Shown: piece by piece, positions 18,530 to 26,976 of the stretch
Numbering within the stretch: the first letter of the stretch is position 1
Layout: every line of letters starts with the position of its first letter
Translations under genes and position numbers: made by a program
Notes under the pieces: model-generated
Told to the model about the DNA's origin: nothing
What the model saw: the letters and a program-made list of their open reading frames with translations, nothing else
The model's database searches: none
Source: Actinacidiphila acididurans
GTDB taxonomy: Bacteria > Actinomycetota > Actinomycetes > Streptomycetales > Streptomycetaceae
Direction of reading: 5' to 3'
NCBI RefSeq assembly: GCF_016918855.1
Contig: NZ_JADKYB010000028.1
Location: 1 to 64,000 of the forward strand
DNA length: 64,000 nt

Positions 18530-18972
18530 GAAGCTGTCCCTTCGCGAGCGCGGCCACGCCCTCGCAACTCAGGGCGGTCCCGCGTGCCCTGACTGCGCGT
18601 GGTGCGTGCATGGATCTCTTCCCGTGCGTTGACTCGCGGAAGAACCTAGGCATGGCACATGACGCGGCCAGCGGCCCGCAGTGAACGTTCATGCAACGCG
18701 AAACGACCGTTGCTCGCAGCGACTATTCCGGCATCGCCGACCGGAATTGCCGGCAGCCCGAGGCGGCACGTAACGCCTGGTCACATGGTGTCGGCGCGCG
18801 CGAATTCCGCACCCGGCGCAGCGGTGTCGACAATTCCCGGAAAACAGCCGCACCCGACTCCGACGCACTGCCGGGCATTACCGCCCTCGCCGATGTTCCC
18901 TCAAGGGACGACCGCATCAAGATGTCGTCAGGGAAATCGGCCCGACGGCTGCGCGGGACAGCCGACGGGCCG
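18530..18972. other. 443-bp intergenic region
   Basis: This separates the phosphoesterase (transcribed leftward from 18529) and the end of rsmB. It should hold the phosphoesterase promoter and leader. TGAACGTTCA at 18682-18691 is a perfect 10-bp palindrome, about 155 bp upstream of the phosphoesterase start. No coding region with family resemblance was seen. Confidence 0.4.
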
Positions 18973-20427
18973 TCAGGCGGTGCGGCGGAGCAGGGCGAGA
19001 TACATCGCGTCGGTGGAGTGGAGGTGGGGCCAGAGCTGGATGTCGGGGCCGGAGCCGAGGTGCGGGAGGGCGGGGAGGAGGGGGCGGGCGTCGATGGGGG
19101 TGGCGGCCGGGGCGTTCGGGGAGTCGAGGACGTCCTCGACGACGGCGCGGGTTTCGGCGAGGTGCGGGGAGCAGGTGGCATAGGCGACCACGCCACCGAC
19201 GCGGACGGCGTTGAGGGCCTCGGTGAGCAGGGCGCGCTGGAGGGGAGCGAAGGCGGCGAGGTCTTCGGGGCGGCGGCGCCAGCGGGCCTCGGGGCGGCGG
19301 CGCAGGGCACCCAGGCCGCTGCAGGGGACGTCGACCAGGACGCGGTCGAAGGAGCCGGGGGCCCACGCCGGGCGGGTGCCGTCGGCCACGACGACCTGGT
19401 GGGGGCCGGGGTTGCCGGACAGGGCGCGGGCGACCAGGCGGGCGCGGTGGGGCTGCTTCTCGGCGGCGACGAGTTCGGCGCCGCGGCCGGCGGCGAGTGC
19501 GGCCAGGAGAGCGGCCTTGCCGCCGGGGCCGGCGCAGCCGTCGAGCCAGCGGCGGTCGGGGCCGTCCAGCGGGGCCGCGGCCAGGGCGAGCGCGACGAGC
19601 TGGCTGCCCTCGTCCTGCACGCCGGCCCGGCCCTCGCGTACCGCGTCGACCGCCGCCGGATCGCCGCCCTCGGCGAGTCGCAGGGCGTACGGCGACCAGC
19701 GGCCGGGCAGGACCGCGCCCGCGGGCAGCGATTCCTCGATCTCCGCCGGGGTGGCGCGGCCGGGCCGGGCCACCAGCGTCACTTCCGGCCGTTCGTTGTC
19801 GGCCGCGAGCAGGTCCTCGATGCCGGCCCGGTCGCCGCCGAGGGCGTCCCACAGCGCGGACACCACCCAGCGCGGGTGGGAGTGCACCACCGCGAGATGG
19901 TCCTCGGGGTCCTCGTCCCATGGCGGGGCGACCTCGCCGAGCCATTCGGTCAGGTCGCGCGCCGCGACCTTGCGCAGCACCGCGTTGACGAAACGGGCCC
20001 GCCCGTCGCCCAGGACGACCCGGGCGAGTTCCACGGTGGCCGACACCGCGGCGTGGCTGGGGATACGGGTACCGAGCAACTGGTGCGCGCCGAGGGACAG
20101 CACGTCCAGCACCGGCGGGTCCACCTCGCGCAGCGGCCGGTCCACGCAGGCGGCGATCACCGCGTCGTACGTGCCCTGGCGGCGCAGGGTGCCGTACACC
20201 AGCTCGGTCGCCAGGGCCGCGTCCCGCCGGTCGAAGCGCTCGCCCTTGCGGACCGCCTCCTCCTCGGCGGCCCGCAGCAGCCCGGGCAGCACCAGGTTGG
20301 CGTACGCGTCGCGCTCCGCCACCGCCCGCAGCGCCTCGAACGCCAGGATCCGCACCGGGTCCTTGCGCGGCCTGCGGTACGGCTTGCCCTGGGAACGGCC
20401 GTGGTGCTGCTCTTTGACGTCTTTCAC
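18973..20427 (-). CDS. rsmB: 16S rRNA (cytosine-967-C5) methyltransferase
   Basis: Methylates C967 of 16S rRNA with S-adenosylmethionine. 484 residues. An N-terminal NusB-like RNA-binding domain (about residues 22-165, RILAFEALRAVAERDAYANL) is joined to a Rossmann methyltransferase. SAM-binding is LDGCAGPGGKAALLAAL, and the two catalytic cysteines lie in DVPCSGLGALRRRPE and YATCSPHLAETRAVV. It uses a GTG start at 20427. It follows fmt and def in the same direction and probably belongs to a loosely linked translation operon. Confidence 0.93.
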   Translation of the reverse strand: MKDVKEQHHGRSQGKPYRRPRKDPVRILAFEALRAVAERDAYANLVLPGLLRAAEEEAVRKGERFDRRDAALATELVYGTLRRQGTYDAVIAACVDRPLREVDPPVLDVLSLGAHQLLGTRIPSHAAVSATVELARVVLGDGRARFVNAVLRKVAARDLTEWLGEVAPPWDEDPEDHLAVVHSHPRWVVSALWDALGGDRAGIEDLLAADNERPEVTLVARPGRATPAEIEESLPAGAVLPGRWSPYALRLAEGGDPAAVDAVREGRAGVQDEGSQLVALALAAAPLDGPDRRWLDGCAGPGGKAALLAALAAGRGAELVAAEKQPHRARLVARALSGNPGPHQVVVADGTRPAWAPGSFDRVLVDVPCSGLGALRRRPEARWRRRPEDLAAFAPLQRALLTEALNAVRVGGVVAYATCSPHLAETRAVVEDVLDSPNAPAATPIDARPLLPALPHLGSGPDIQLWPHLHSTDAMYLALLRRTA

Positions 20428-20592
20428 GGTGGGAATGTGCTCCGGATCGCGTGGGGACGGCGGTACGTACGACCGCTCCAGCGTACGGCGGCGCCGCCCG
20501 GACTCGAACGGACGGCCGTACAGGGCCTGATCATCGGTGCCCGGGCGGGGCGGCTGAAGGCGTCGGTGGGCTGTCGCGGGGCGGCCCGGGGG

Positions 20593-21534
20593 TCACTCCC
20601 CGCCGGCGCCGAGGCGTACGCCCGCGTCGAGGCGGACACCGCGCGCCCAGGCCGCCGCGGGCATCCGCTTCTTGCCGACCGCCTGGACCTCGCCGAGTTC
20701 CACCGCGTGGCTGCCGGTGCCGGCCAGGACCGCGTTCTTGGTGACGTCGAGTTCGCCGGGGGCGAGGTCGGTGCGGTCCGGGACGAGACGGACCGGGCCG
20801 AGCTTGAGGCGTTCGCCGCCGATCAGCGTCCAGGCGCCGGGGGCGGGGGTGCAGCCGCGGATCAGCCGGTCGACGCGCAGCGCGGGAGCGGTCCAGTCGA
20901 CGGCCGCGTCCTCGACGTTGATCTTGGGGGCGAGGGTGATGCCGTCGGTGGGCTGCGGGCGCGGCACCAGGGTGCCGTCCTCGATGCCGTCCATGGTGGC
21001 GGACAGCAGCCGGGCGCCGCTGCGGGAGAGGCGTTCCAGCAGGTCGCCGCTGGTGTCGGCGGGCCGGATCTCCTCGGTGACCACGCCGTAGACCGGCCCG
21101 GAGTCCAGGCCCTGTTCGATGAGGAAGGTGCTGGCGCCGGTGACCTCGTCGCCGGCGGTGACCGCGTGCTGCACGGGCGCGGCGCCGCGCCAGGCGGGCA
21201 GCAGCGAGAAGTGCAGGTTCACCCAGCCGTGCCGGGGCACGTCGAGCGCGACCTTGGGCAGCAGCGCGCCGTAGGCGACCACCGGGCAGCAGTCGGGGGC
21301 GATCTCCCGCAGCCGGGCGAGGAAGTCCTCGTCGCGGGGGCGCTGCGGCTTGAGCACCTCGATGCCGGCCTCCGCCGCGCGCCGGCCGACCGGGCTCGCG
21401 GCCATCCGCCGGCCGCGGCCGGCGGTCGCGTCGGGCCGGGTGACCACGGCGACCACCTCGTGCCGGTCGGAGTCGAGCAGGGTCTCCAGTGCGGGTACGG
21501 CGGCCTCGGGGGTGCCGGCGAAGACGAGCCTCAT
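20593..21534 (-). CDS. fmt: Methionyl-tRNA formyltransferase
   Basis: Transfers a formyl group from 10-formyl-THF to initiator Met-tRNA. 313 residues, the usual size. The N-terminal catalytic domain shows RLVFAGTPEAAVPALETLL, the folate and active-site segment WVNLHFSLLPAWRGAAPVQH with the Asn-His pair, and the family motif GLDSGPVYG. The C-terminal tRNA-binding domain follows from about residue 210. It lies between def and rsmB, all leftward, so formylation and deformylation genes are adjacent. Confidence 0.95.
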   Translation of the reverse strand: MRLVFAGTPEAAVPALETLLDSDRHEVVAVVTRPDATAGRGRRMAASPVGRRAAEAGIEVLKPQRPRDEDFLARLREIAPDCCPVVAYGALLPKVALDVPRHGWVNLHFSLLPAWRGAAPVQHAVTAGDEVTGASTFLIEQGLDSGPVYGVVTEEIRPADTSGDLLERLSRSGARLLSATMDGIEDGTLVPRPQPTDGITLAPKINVEDAAVDWTAPALRVDRLIRGCTPAPGAWTLIGGERLKLGPVRLVPDRTDLAPGELDVTKNAVLAGTGSHAVELGEVQAVGKKRMPAAAWARGVRLDAGVRLGAGGE

Positions 21535-21636
21535 CGTGCGGGGTGCTGCCTCTCGGTGGGCGGGTGTGCGCTGGGTGGGCGGGCGGCGGGCCGCGGCTCG
21601 GGGGCGCGGTGAACGCGGGGGGGTGCGGCGCCGGGG

Positions 21637-22182
21637 CTACAGGGCGCGGCCGAAGGTGTCGTGCGGGGAGACCTTGACCTGGGTCGGCGCCTGGTCGGCC
21701 CAGTCGGCCTCGCGGATCGCGCGGATCGCGGCCTTGCGCTGCTCGGCGTCGAGCCGGTCGATGAAGATGATGCCGTCCAGGTGGTCGGTCTCGTGCTGGA
21801 TGCAGCGGGCCAGGCGCTGGGTGCCCTCGACGGTGATCGGGTCGCCGTACATGTTGAAGCCTCGGGCGACGACACCGAACGCGCGCAGGCAGTCGTACGT
21901 CAGGCCGGGCAGCGACAGGCAGCCCTCGGGGCCGTCCTGCTCCTCCTCGCTGAGGGTGAGTTCGGGGTTGATCAGGTGGCCGAGTACGCCGTCCACGTTG
22001 TACGTGAACACCCGCAGGGAGACGCCCAGTTGCGGCGCGGCGAGGCCCGCACCGGGGGCCGCCTGCATGGTCTCGGTCAAGTCGTTGACCAAGGTGCGCA
22101 GTTCGGCGTCGAAGGTGGTGACCGGCTGCGCCTTCATGCGCAGCACAGGGTCGCCGAACAGGCGGATGGGCTTGACGGACAC
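21637..22182 (-). CDS. def: Peptide deformylase
   Basis: Removes the formyl group from nascent N-terminal methionine. 181 residues. All three family motifs are present: GAGLAAPQ (44-51), EGCLS with metal ligand C88, and QHETDH with the two His ligands (130 and 134) and catalytic Glu131. The GTG at 22182 is chosen because AGGAGA lies 7 nt upstream; the frame upstream is not coding-like. It is followed by fmt after a 102-bp gap in the same direction. It diverges from a hypothetical regulator-like gene. Confidence 0.95.
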   Translation of the reverse strand: MSVKPIRLFGDPVLRMKAQPVTTFDAELRTLVNDLTETMQAAPGAGLAAPQLGVSLRVFTYNVDGVLGHLINPELTLSEEEQDGPEGCLSLPGLTYDCLRAFGVVARGFNMYGDPITVEGTQRLARCIQHETDHLDGIIFIDRLDAEQRKAAIRAIREADWADQAPTQVKVSPHDTFGRAL

Positions 22183-22405
22183 GTAGCGTCTCCTGGGTGC
22201 GGTCGGCGGGAGCATCAATTCTAGGGCGTGCCCGGGGCCGTCCGGGGCGGGTACGGCTCGGGCACAGGGCCGGTACATGGCGGTACGCGGCTGGTACGGG
22301 GCTGGTACCGGGCGGCGCGGGGCGCGGGGGCACGCGAGCGGGCGCGCGCCCCCTGGGAGGTGGCCGCACTCCGCGGGGCGTGACCCAGCGGGGTCGTGAC
22401 GCGTT

Positions 22406-22432
22406 GGTCAAGTGAGTTTGACTCGTTTGACC
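22406..22432 (+). promoter_or_regulatory. 27-bp dyad upstream of a hypothetical gene
   Basis: GGTCAA (22406-22411) and TTGACC (22427-22432) flank an inner palindrome GAGT-TTG-ACTC, giving nested symmetry centred 53 bp before the hypothetical gene's ATG. TTTGAC also repeats directly 9 bp apart. This is a probable protein-binding site or promoter region. Confidence 0.45.
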
Positions 22433-22471
22433 GTTTGGCTCCTTGTGACGCCGGTTGGAAAGGCTTGTTGG

Positions 22472-23002
22472 ATGCCCGACCACGCAACCCCCGATGCCCA
22501 GGCACGGGCAAGCCTGCACCTGCTGGTGCGGGACATCGAAAGAGTCCGCCGCCAGGTGGACGCGCTGCGTACGCTCACCGCGCAGCTCGGCAACGTGTAC
22601 CGGCCGCGCCGCGCCGGGCCCGCCGCCGGTTTCGTCGTCTACGGCCGCGCGCCCGCGCCCACCGTGCGGCTCGCCCAGGAGCTGCGCGACAGCGTGGAGA
22701 CCCTGGTCACGGCCGCGGTGGAGTTCGACCGCTCGCTCGGCTTCTCCTGGGACGCGGTGGGCTCCGCCCTGGGCGTCACCAAGCAGGCGGTGCACCGCCG
22801 CTACGGGGGCCGGCGCGCCGGTGCGGCGGCCCCGGCCGACGAGGACGGCACGGTCCCCCGCCCGGCCACGGTGCCGGCGGCCCGCCCGATGCCCGAGGCG
22901 CGTCCGCTGCCGGACGCCCGGCCGCGGCCCGAGGCCCGCGTGCTGCCCGACGTCCGCACCGCGCCCGGGGCCCCTTCGCTGCCGGCGCCGCGCAACGGCT
23001 GA
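22472..23002 (+). CDS. Hypothetical protein with helix-turn-helix-like segment
   Basis: 176-residue protein, not assigned to a named family. Residues about 90-110 (RSLGFSWDAVGSALGVTKQAVHRRYGG) look like a helix-turn-helix of the sigma-70 region 4 or homeodomain-like kind, preceded by helical segments (LHLLVRDIERVRRQVDALRT). The last 60 residues are a Pro/Arg/Ala-rich tail of repeated MPEARPLPDARPRPE-like units and look disordered. I chose the ATG at 22472. It is convergent with priA and divergent from def. A DNA-binding role is inference. Confidence 0.6.
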   Translation: MPDHATPDAQARASLHLLVRDIERVRRQVDALRTLTAQLGNVYRPRRAGPAAGFVVYGRAPAPTVRLAQELRDSVETLVTAAVEFDRSLGFSWDAVGSALGVTKQAVHRRYGGRRAGAAAPADEDGTVPRPATVPAARPMPEARPLPDARPRPEARVLPDVRTAPGAPSLPAPRNG

Positions 23003-23064
23003 CCGAGGCGGAAGCCGGGCCCGCGTCGGCCGGCCCGGCCCGGCTCAGCCCGGTTCAGCCCGGC

Positions 23065-25194
23065 TCAGCCGATGTCCGGGGGGTCCATCCGGACCAGGAC
23101 GGGTTCGGCGCCACCGCGGGTGGCCCGCAGGACCTGGGCCTCCTTGAGCGCGGCGGCCAGCGCGGCGCCGTTCCCCGGGGGCACCCGCAGCAGGAGGCGC
23201 TGGCGGGGCTCCTCGCGGTCCGCGCCGGGAGCGGTCGAGCGCCGGGCGCGGGCGGGCTGCGGCAGCGGGACCGGTCCCAGCACGTCGGTGGCCGGCGGCA
23301 GCCGTACGGTGTCGGCCATGTCGGCCAGTGCCCCGGGCGAGCCGGTGACCGAGGCCATACGGGACACCGGCGGGAAGCGGAGTTCGGCGCGTTCGGCCAG
23401 CTCCCGGCGGGCGTGACCGGCCGGGTCCCAGCGGACCAGGGCCTGGACCGGCCGCAGGGTCGGTTCGGCGAGCACCACCACGGTGCCGCCCTGGTCGGCG
23501 GGCCGTACCAGGGCCGCGGCCAGGGCCCAGCGGCGCAGGGCCTCCTCCCCCGCCCGCAGATCGGGCCGGTTGAGCAGGGCCCAGCCGTCCAGCAGCAGGG
23601 CGGCGGCGTAGCCCTCGTCGGCCACCGGTTCGGCGCCCGGAGTGGCGATGACCAGCGCCGGGGCGGCGCCGACCGTGGCGAGTACGGTGTCCCGGCCGGA
23701 GGTGCGCACCGGCACCCGCGGAAAGGCCCGGCCCAGTTCCTCGGCGGTGCGCCGGGCCCCGACCACCCGCGCCCGCAGCCGGGTGCCGGCGCAGTTCGGG
23801 CAGGACCAGTCGACGGCCGGCCGGCCGCACCAGCCGCAGGCCGGGCTGCCCTGCTGGTCGGGCAGTTCCAGCGGCCCGGCGCAGGTGGCGCAGCGGGCCG
23901 GTTCGCGGCAGTGGTCGCAGGCGAGCCTGGGTACGTAGCCGCGCCGCGGGACCTGGACCAGGACCGGGCCGCGGGCGAGCGCGTCCCGGGTGACCTGCCA
24001 GGCCACCGAGGGCAGCCGGGCGGCCCGGGCGGCCTCGTCCCGGGCCTGGTCGGCGTCGCCGACGGTACGGATCAGGGGCGCGGCGGCCCGTACCTCCTCG
24101 CGGGGGGCGGCCAGCGGGAGTGCCCAGCCGCTGTCCACGAGCTGGGCGCCCTCCACGGTGGTGGTGATCCCGCCGAGCAGGAAGGCGGTCTGCTCCTGGC
24201 GGGCGCGCAGCAGCAGGACGTCCCTGGCGTGCGGCTGCGGTGCGTGCGGCTCGGCGTGGCTGGAGTCGCCGTCGTCCCACAGGGCCACCAGGCCGAGGTC
24301 GGCGACCGGGGCGAACATCGCGGCGCGGGTGCCGACCACCGCCCGGACCGAGCCGCGGCTGACCGCGAGCCATCTGCGGTACCGCTCCTCGGGGCCGGCG
24401 TCGGCGGTGAGCACCACATGGTGGCCCTCGCCGATGAGCGCGGTCAGGGCGGCGTCCACCCGGGCGGCGGCCCGGCCGTCGGGCACCACCGCCAGCGCGC
24501 CCCGGCCGGCGGCGAGCGCGGTGGCCATGGCGGCGGCCAGCTCCTGCGGCCAGTGCGGGCCGGGCAGGGCGAGCCAGACCGCGCGGGGTGCGTCGCCGCG
24601 GGCGAGGGCCTGGAGGAAGGCGGGGCCGGTTGCGTAACGCGTCCAGGTGCCGGGCGGCGGCGCGGCGGGGGCGGGCAGCGGGTCCGGGGACGGGTCGCGT
24701 TCGGCCCGGGCCATCCGGGGCGGGACCGCGAGCTGCACGACGTCCGCGAGGGCGCCCGCGTAACGGTCGGCGACCTGGCGGCACAGATTCAGCAGGCCGG
24801 GGCCGAGGACCGGCTCGGCGGACAGCACCTGTGCCAGCGGCGCCAGCGGGCCGTGGAAGTCGGTGTCGGCCCGGCGCTCCACCACGAAGCCGTCGTGCAG
24901 GGTGCCGCCTTCGCGGCGGCCGCCGACCACCCGGGCGCCGAACCGTACGCGGACCCGCACGCCCGGGCGGGCGTCGGCGTCCATGGCCGCGGGCACGGCG
25001 TAGTCGAAGTACTGGTCCAGGTGCAACAGCCCCTTGTCCACCAGCACCCGCGCCACTGGCAGCCCCTCGGCAAGAGCCGCACCCCGCCACGTCCGGGGCT
25101 TCGCCCGCGGCCCCTTGGACTTACGCGCGCTTTCCTTGATGAGCGCGAGCTGCTCCGCCCCCTTCGATGGCTCCCCGAATCCGTTCTCGCTCAC
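23065..25194 (-). CDS. priA: Probable replication restart protein PriA, helicase-degenerate
   Basis: 709-residue primosomal protein N' homologue. The N-terminal DNA-binding domain (LHLDQYFDYAVPAAMDADARPGV region) and the zinc-binding cysteine cluster are intact: CDHC, CATC, CGWC and CPNC give eight Cys. The helicase motifs are lost. Where Walker A should be the sequence reads LALPGPHWPQELAAAM, and the DEEH box is replaced by WDDGDSSHAEPH. This is the known state of actinobacterial PriA, annotated as lacking detectable helicase domains. It presumably recognises forks and loads primosome partners without unwinding. It lies downstream of metK, separated by repeat element B. Confidence 0.88.
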   Translation of the reverse strand: MSENGFGEPSKGAEQLALIKESARKSKGPRAKPRTWRGAALAEGLPVARVLVDKGLLHLDQYFDYAVPAAMDADARPGVRVRVRFGARVVGGRREGGTLHDGFVVERRADTDFHGPLAPLAQVLSAEPVLGPGLLNLCRQVADRYAGALADVVQLAVPPRMARAERDPSPDPLPAPAAPPPGTWTRYATGPAFLQALARGDAPRAVWLALPGPHWPQELAAAMATALAAGRGALAVVPDGRAAARVDAALTALIGEGHHVVLTADAGPEERYRRWLAVSRGSVRAVVGTRAAMFAPVADLGLVALWDDGDSSHAEPHAPQPHARDVLLLRARQEQTAFLLGGITTTVEGAQLVDSGWALPLAAPREEVRAAAPLIRTVGDADQARDEAARAARLPSVAWQVTRDALARGPVLVQVPRRGYVPRLACDHCREPARCATCAGPLELPDQQGSPACGWCGRPAVDWSCPNCAGTRLRARVVGARRTAEELGRAFPRVPVRTSGRDTVLATVGAAPALVIATPGAEPVADEGYAAALLLDGWALLNRPDLRAGEEALRRWALAAALVRPADQGGTVVVLAEPTLRPVQALVRWDPAGHARRELAERAELRFPPVSRMASVTGSPGALADMADTVRLPPATDVLGPVPLPQPARARRSTAPGADREEPRQRLLLRVPPGNGAALAAALKEAQVLRATRGGAEPVLVRMDPPDIG

Positions 25195-25245
25195 CCTTAC
25201 TTCCTACCAGGTGGGTCCGACGAGGGTGCGGCTCGCCTGAGCGAT

Positions 25246-25402
25246 GGGCGGCAACCAGCTCGGGAGGGTGCGTTCGTTGCCGGGTGCCGCGCCGTCGTGG
25301 CTGGTCGCGCAGTTCCCCGCGCCCCTAAAAAAGTGCGGGTACTCCGCAGGCGACGGCGTACCCGCACCAATCAGGGGCGCGGGGAACTGCGCGAGCAACC
25401 GA
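25246..25402. repeat. Intergenic repeat element B (nested hairpin)
   Basis: It lies between the metK stop and the priA start. The 20-base arm occurs as its reverse complement at 25306-25325 and directly at 25374-25393; with one extra pair on each side the stem is 22 bp. Inside is a second perfect stem, GTGCGGGTAC (25333-25342) / GTACCCGCAC (25358-25367). The left flank 25255-25325 is nearly the reverse complement of element A at 9121-9191. The whole would fold as one large hairpin in RNA. Confidence 0.8.
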
Positions 25403-25439
25403 CTCGGACCGCAAGGTCCGGAGAAGACAGCAAGGGGCA

Positions 25440-25457
25440 GCCCGGACGGTTCCGGGC
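25440..25457 (-). terminator. Hairpin downstream of metK
   Basis: GCCCGGA (25440-25446) and TCCGGGC (25451-25457) form a perfect 7-bp stem with a 4-nt loop, about 40 bp after the metK stop on the minus strand. A smaller CTCAG/CTGAG stem lies between it and the gene. Confidence 0.45.
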
Positions 25458-25497
25458 CACCCCTCAGACGCTGAGTGCTGTAAGGGGACGCGAGCCC

Positions 25498-26715
25498 CTA
25501 CAGGCCGGCGGCAGCCTTGAGCGCGGGCACGCGGTCCGTGCGCTCCCAGGTGAATTCGGGGAGCTCGCGGCCGAAGTGACCGTAGGCCGCGGTCTTGGCG
25601 TAGATCGGCCGAAGAAGATCGAGGTCACGGATGATCGCGGCCGGGCGAAGGTCGAACACCTCACCGATGGCCTGCTCGATCTTCTCGACGTCGACGGTTT
25701 CCGTACCGAAAGTCTCGACAAAGAGGCCGACGGGCTCGGCCTTGCCGATGGCGTAGGCGACCTGGACCTCGCAGCGGGCGGCGAGGCCGGCGGCGACGAC
25801 GTTCTTGGCGACCCAGCGCATGGCGTAGGCGGCGGAGCGGTCCACCTTGGACGGGTCCTTGCCGGAGAAGGCGCCGCCACCGTGCCGGGCCATGCCTCCG
25901 TACGTGTCGATGATGATCTTGCGGCCGGTCAGGCCCGCGTCGCCCATCGGGCCGCCGATCTCGAACCGGCCGGTGGGGTTGACCAGGAGCCGGTAGCCCT
26001 CGGTGTCGAGCTTGATGCCGTCCTCGAGGAGGGCCTTGAGCTCGACCTCGACCACGAATTCGCGGATGTCGGGGGCGAGCAGCGAGTCCAGGTCGATGTC
26101 GGAGGCGTGCTGGGTGGAGACCACGACGGTGTCCAGCCGGACCGCCTTGTCGCCGTCGTACTCGACGGTGACCTGAGTCTTGCCGTCCGGGCGCAGGTAG
26201 GGGATGGTGCCGTTCTTGCGCACCTCGGTGAGCCGCCGGGACAGGCGGTGGGCCAGGGTGATCGGCAGCGGCATCAGCTCGGGGGTCTCGTCCGAGGCGT
26301 AGCCGAACATCAGGCCCTGGTCGCCGGCGCCCTGGCGGCCGATCTCGTCCTCGGCGGAGTCCGTGCCGGCCACGCGCTTCTCGTAGGCGGTGTCCACGCC
26401 CTGGGCGATGTCGGGCGACTGCGAGCCGATGGACACCGAGACGCCGCAGGAGGCCCCGTCGAAGCCCTTCTTCGACGAGTCGTACCCAATGTCCAGGATC
26501 TTGTTGCGCACCAGGGAGGCGATGTCCGCGTAGGCGGCGGTGGTGACCTCGCCCGCGATATGGACCTGGCCGGTGGTGATCAGCGTCTCGACGGCGACGC
26601 GGGAGGTCGGGTCGGCCTCCAGAAGGGCGTCGAGAATCGTGTCGCTGATCTGGTCAGCGATCTTGTCTGGGTGACCCTCGGTGACGGACTCCGAGGTGAA
26701 CAGGCGGCGGGACAC
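25498..26715 (-). CDS. metK: S-adenosylmethionine synthase
   Basis: Makes S-adenosylmethionine from methionine and ATP. 405 residues. The N-terminal TSESVTEGHPDKIADQISD, the central GAGDQGLMFGYA signature, and the P-loop-like GGGAFSGKDPSKVDRSA are all present. The GTG at 26715 is preceded by AGGGAG and gives VSRRLFTSESV. It lies downstream of coaBC with a 261-bp leader that is unusually structured. In Streptomyces MetK and its product influence antibiotic production and development (established for the genus), which makes its control of interest. Confidence 0.97.
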   Translation of the reverse strand: MSRRLFTSESVTEGHPDKIADQISDTILDALLEADPTSRVAVETLITTGQVHIAGEVTTAAYADIASLVRNKILDIGYDSSKKGFDGASCGVSVSIGSQSPDIAQGVDTAYEKRVAGTDSAEDEIGRQGAGDQGLMFGYASDETPELMPLPITLAHRLSRRLTEVRKNGTIPYLRPDGKTQVTVEYDGDKAVRLDTVVVSTQHASDIDLDSLLAPDIREFVVEVELKALLEDGIKLDTEGYRLLVNPTGRFEIGGPMGDAGLTGRKIIIDTYGGMARHGGGAFSGKDPSKVDRSAAYAMRWVAKNVVAAGLAARCEVQVAYAIGKAEPVGLFVETFGTETVDVEKIEQAIGEVFDLRPAAIIRDLDLLRPIYAKTAAYGHFGRELPEFTWERTDRVPALKAAAGL

Positions 26716-26976
26716 ATCGCTCCCTGGGGTTGCAGCGGCTGCTGGCTGAAAGGTGTCGGAGCACGCGGGGCTGCGCCCAGCACTCCGCGGCCAGTTTATC
26801 CTTCGGGTCGGCCGGACGGGCACGACATCTCGCTCTTTGGATATGGCATGGCCTGGGTCACTGTGTCCGACCGTCCGATCATCACATCCGGTCACCTCCC
26901 CCGCAGGGGGGATCGGATGCTGTGACCAGGAACACCTGGTCATCCGGGTGGTGACTTGTGCTCCTTTGGAGTGACT
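26716..26976 (-). promoter_or_regulatory. Structured metK leader
   Basis: 261 bp between coaBC and metK. GGTCAC (26890-26895) pairs with GTGACC (26922-26927) around an inner CCCCC-GCA-GGGGG hairpin (26898-26910). A second perfect hairpin ACCAGG-AACA-CCTGGT follows at 26925-26940 and overlaps the first, so the two are mutually exclusive. It could be a coaBC terminator or a metK attenuator. I do not recognise a SAM riboswitch core. Confidence 0.45.

Noticed and set aside
15653..18592. Very long open frame antisense to the phosphoesterase
   Set aside because: High-GC genes leave long open frames on the opposite strand. The translation is Arg/Gly/Val/His-rich with no family resemblance, while the minus strand encodes a clear signal peptide and enzyme domains.
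18661..18700. Possible PHO box in front of the phosphoesterase
   Set aside because: Only one GTTCA-type half unit is visible (GTTCACTGCGG on the minus strand). PhoP sites need tandem 11-bp units, and the neighbouring unit does not match.
20480..20545. tRNA-like segment (TTCGAGTCC on the minus strand) upstream of rsmB
   Set aside because: The five bases on each side of TTCGAGT do not pair as a T-stem, and no anticodon or acceptor arms fit.
22396..26925. Open frame of about 1500 codons on the plus strand across priA and metK
   Set aside because: It covers two genes with unmistakable motifs on the minus strand plus a repeat-rich intergenic region. Composition is that of a GC-skew shadow.
26716..26976. 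SAM riboswitch upstream of metK
   Set aside because: The hairpins do not show the conserved core and pseudoknot sequences of SAM-I, SAM-II or SAM-IV as I know them. Recorded only as a structured leader.
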